Assembly: GCA_934140005.1 (NCBI GenBank)
Contig: CAKPBB010000006.1
Span: forward strand, 1-64,000
Source: an uncultured Clostridia bacterium
GTDB lineage: Bacteria; Bacillota; Clostridia; TANB77; CAG-508
Reading direction: 5' to 3'
DNA: 64,000 nucleotides
Part shown: positions 61,863 to 64,000 of the stretch, one piece after another
Numbering within the stretch: position 1 is the first letter of the stretch
How the letters are laid out: every line of letters begins with the position of its first letter
Translations under genes and position numbers: made by a program
The notes under the pieces: model-generated
Databases searched by the model: none
Told to the model about the DNA's origin: nothing
The model's input: the letters and a program-made list of their open reading frames with translations, nothing else

Positions 61863-62567
61863 ATGGAAGAAGAAAATAAACCTAGACATATTGCTATTAT
61901 AATGGATGGTAATAGAAGATGGGCAAAAGAAAGAAAATTACCAGTACAACTAGGTCATAAAAAAGGCGCAGAAACTTTAGAGAACATTATAAGATATGCT
62001 AATAAAATTGGTGTTGAATATGTAACTGTTTATGCTTTTTCAACAGAAAACTGGAAAAGAAGTAAAGATGAAGTTGATGCTTTAATGCAACTTTTAAAAA
62101 GTTACTTAGATAGTTATAGTAAAAGAGCAAATACAGAGAATATTCGTATAAAAGTTATTGGTGATATGTCAGCTTTGTCAAAAGATTTACAACAAAGTAT
62201 AGCAAATGCAATTGCAAGAACAAAGAATAATACAGGAACAACTTTTATAGTTGCTTTGAATTATGGTGGAAGAAATGAAATTACTAATGCTGTTAAAAAA
62301 ATTGCATTAAAAGTAAAAAATAATGAATTAAAAATTGAAGATATTACAGAAAATACAATTACGGAAAATCTATATACCAGTGAATTTCCAGATCCAGATA
62401 TTGTAGTTAGAACAAGTGGAGAAATAAGAAGTAGTGGCTTTTTAACTTGGCAAAGTGTATATTCAGAATATTTATTTTTAGAAAAATATTGGCCTGACTT
62501 TTCTGAAAAAGATTTAGATAATGTAATACAAACTTATCAAAATAGGCATAGAAGAATTGGAAAATAA
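61863..62567 (+). CDS. uppS: Undecaprenyl diphosphate synthase (isoprenyl transferase)
   Basis: 234 residues from this ATG; the TTG at 61851 lies at GGAG. A cis-prenyltransferase that makes the lipid carrier for wall synthesis. HIAIIMDGNRRWAKERKLPVQLGHKKGAE carries the catalytic Asp; VRTSGEIRSSGFLTWQSVYSEYLFLEKYWPDF completes the signature. The next gene, cdsA, begins 19 bp after its stop. Confidence 0.96.
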   Translation: MEEENKPRHIAIIMDGNRRWAKERKLPVQLGHKKGAETLENIIRYANKIGVEYVTVYAFSTENWKRSKDEVDALMQLLKSYLDSYSKRANTENIRIKVIGDMSALSKDLQQSIANAIARTKNNTGTTFIVALNYGGRNEITNAVKKIALKVKNNELKIEDITENTITENLYTSEFPDPDIVVRTSGEIRSSGFLTWQSVYSEYLFLEKYWPDFSEKDLDNVIQTYQNRHRRIGK

Positions 62568-62586
62568 AAGCAAAGGAAGAAATTTT

Positions 62587-63414
62587 ATGAATATAAAAAG
62601 AATATTAACAGCTGTAATAGGCTTACCTATAGTTTTTTTAGGATTAGTATTTGGAAACAAATATATTATTGATATAGCAATGGCTATTGTTGCAACAATG
62701 GCATTTTATGAATATGATAATTGTGTAAAAAAAGAATATAAAGCAATTTCATGGATTGGATATGTTTTATGTATATTAATTGCCTTTATACATATTATAC
62801 CAATTGAGTATTATATAGGAGCTATAATAATAGGAATTCCAACTATTTTGCTATTACTATTCTTGCACATAATAATTACAGACATGAAAATAAATTTTAA
62901 AGATGTTGCAATTAGCTTTACAGGAATTTTATATATAATAGGTTTTACAGTATTTATTCCTGTTTTATATGGAAATACTGGAAAAATTGATATGCAAAAT
63001 GGAAAATTTTTAATTTGGTATCTATTACTTAGTAGTTGGGGAACAGATATTATGGCATATCTAGTGGGCAAACATTTTGGAAAACATAAATTTAGTAAAG
63101 TTAGTCCAAATAAAACTATTGAAGGTTGCATAGCAGGAACTATTGGAGCAATTTTATCATGTTTAATATATACATTCATATTAAATAAAGTATTACATGT
63201 TGAAGTTTATTCATATTTAACAATTGCAATAATTGCATTTGTATTAAGTATTATTGGACAAATTGGAGATTTTGCAGCATCAACAATAAAAAGACAATTT
63301 GATGTTAAAGATTTTAGCGAGATTTTCCCAGGACATGGTGGAATGATTGATAGAATTGATAGTGTTATATTTGCAGCTCCATATGCATATTTTATATTTA
63401 TAATATTACTATAA
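62587..63414 (+). CDS. cdsA: Phosphatidate cytidylyltransferase
   Basis: 275 residues from the ATG after AAAGGAAG. Eight or so transmembrane helices. The C-terminal CdsA signature is GDFAASTIKRQFDVKDFSEIFPGHGGMIDRIDS. It makes CDP-diacylglycerol for phospholipids. In many Firmicutes dxr (ispC) would follow; here a large repeat and then rseP follow. Confidence 0.95.
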   Translation: MNIKRILTAVIGLPIVFLGLVFGNKYIIDIAMAIVATMAFYEYDNCVKKEYKAISWIGYVLCILIAFIHIIPIEYYIGAIIIGIPTILLLLFLHIIITDMKINFKDVAISFTGILYIIGFTVFIPVLYGNTGKIDMQNGKFLIWYLLLSSWGTDIMAYLVGKHFGKHKFSKVSPNKTIEGCIAGTIGAILSCLIYTFILNKVLHVEVYSYLTIAIIAFVLSIIGQIGDFAASTIKRQFDVKDFSEIFPGHGGMIDRIDSVIFAAPYAYFIFIILL

Positions 63415-63428
63415 AATATATTGATTAA

Positions 63429-63567
63429 AGTTTTATTATATATTATTTTGAAATACCGCGTAAGCGACCAAACGAACGAAAGTGAGTGCGAATGGAGCAA
63501 TCTTCATATAATTATAAAAATAGAAGATTGCGACACCAAGGTATAAAAAATAATATATAATAAAACT
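63429..63567 (+). repeat. Large structured repeat, copy 3 (139 bp)
   Basis: A perfect 21-bp inverted repeat (63429-63449 with 63547-63567) encloses the same core as at 26253 and 59176. The small hairpin loop reads CGAAAG here instead of CAAAG, and the inner stem GCAATCTTC/GAAGATTGC is intact. It starts 15 bp after the cdsA stop and ends 23 bp before the rseP start. Confidence 0.9.
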
Positions 63568-63589
63568 AATATATATTTAGGAGGAAACT

Positions 63590-64000
63590 TTGGTTTTTAT
63601 AATTGGCACTTTAAAAATAATTTTTTTACTAGGATTCTTAGTTTTCATACATGAGGGGGCACATTTTTTAGTAGCAAAAAAATGTAATGTTGCTGTTAGA
63701 GAATTTTCTATTGGATTTGGACCGAAGATTTTTTCAAAAGCAAGTAAAGGAACGAATTATTCAATAAGAGCAATACCACTTGGTGGTTTTGTAGATATGT
63801 ATGAAGATGATTTAGAAAACAAAAATGTACAATTAAACAATAATGAAATTTCATTTTTAGATAGTAGCAAATCCAAAAGATTTGCTATAACCATTGCTGG
63901 AATAGTAGTAAATATTGTATTTGGATTTTTAGTATATTTTATATTACAATGTTCGGTAGCAAATGTTTCTACAACTATTGATAGAATTGATACTAGCTAT
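63590..64000 (+). CDS. rseP: RseP-family site-2 zinc metalloprotease (partial, runs off the edge)
   Basis: 137 residues visible from the TTG start after TTAGGAGG. An N-terminal transmembrane helix contains the zinc motif HEGAH (His, Glu, His near 23-27, with Gly-Ala between). Next come the typical SIGFGPKIFS and IRAIPLGGFVDMYE, then a second helix from about 104. It should cleave anti-sigma factors or signal-peptide remnants in the membrane. The PDZ domain and second motif lie beyond the window. Confidence 0.93.
   Translation, partial: MVFIIGTLKIIFLLGFLVFIHEGAHFLVAKKCNVAVREFSIGFGPKIFSKASKGTNYSIRAIPLGGFVDMYEDDLENKNVQLNNNEISFLDSSKSKRFAITIAGIVVNIVFGFLVYFILQCSVANVSTTIDRIDTSY

Overview
The window is very AT-rich (roughly a quarter to 30 percent G+C by eye) with purine-rich ribosome binding sites and mostly co-directional genes. 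It carries endospore genes: spoIVA, a gerA-type germinant receptor operon and a SleB-type cortex hydrolase. With fhs, carAB, the Asp23/AmaP set and many proteins starting with a prepilin-like 'KKGITLIALVITI' anchor, this fits an uncultured, probably gut-dwelling, spore-forming member of the Clostridia. I cannot name the species. No CRISPR array, prophage or intact insertion sequence was seen.

Layout. 0.3-3.8 kb: a large surface protein with a prepilin-like anchor and leucine-rich repeats, plus a small membrane-anchored partner. 3.8-8.4 kb: carAB behind a leader with a small ORF whose stop lies inside an intrinsic terminator. 8.5-11.9 kb: an ABC exporter operon (ATPase, permease, YtrA-type GntR repressor) with a palindromic operator on its promoter. 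12-13.1 kb: a membrane diguanylate cyclase on the minus strand, with different base composition. 13.4-15.7 kb: a TetR regulator and an acyl-CoA synthetase. 15.9-18.6 kb: an unknown charged protein, thyA-folA and tRNA-Asn. 18.8-32.3 kb: a dense housekeeping run (rsmE, yicC, remA, rpoZ, a cytidylate-kinase-like gene, priA, def, fmt, asp23-amaP-DUF2273, nusB, xseA, xseB, fhs). 32.5-38.7 kb: a carbohydrate-binding-domain protein, sleB-like hydrolase, yqeG, prepilin peptidase, pepP, efp, a zinc-ribbon protein and a frameshifted M23 peptidase. 38.8 kb: tRNA-Gly. 39.0-43.7 kb: a telA/xpaC operon with two solute-binding-like proteins, one fused to a VWA domain. 43.7-47.8 kb: the ger operon on the minus strand. 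48-59 kb: a pilin-like protein, spoIVA, a small unknown gene, SPFH/NfeD, a degenerate GH18-like protein, mltG, a repeat-rich GH25 lysozyme and an unknown protein. 59.4-64 kb: greA, a NUDIX gene, then pyrH-frr-uppS-cdsA-rseP; rseP runs off the right edge.

The most striking non-coding signals are two. First, a family of three about 130-140 bp repeats (26253, 59176, 63429) lies in the same orientation after fmt, an unknown gene and cdsA. Their cores are nearly identical and contain GNRA-type mini-hairpins. They are closed by a long outer stem whose sequence differs in every copy while its pairing is kept, which suggests a structured RNA or a mobile palindrome that inserts into palindromes. Second, the carAB leader has the architecture of the enterobacterial pyrBI UTP-sensitive attenuator: a strong ribosome binding site, a 34-codon ORF, a T-rich stretch, and a terminator overlapping the ORF end.

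Several gene starts were moved downstream from the longest possible ORF because a clear Shine-Dalgarno sequence lies inside the longer version.
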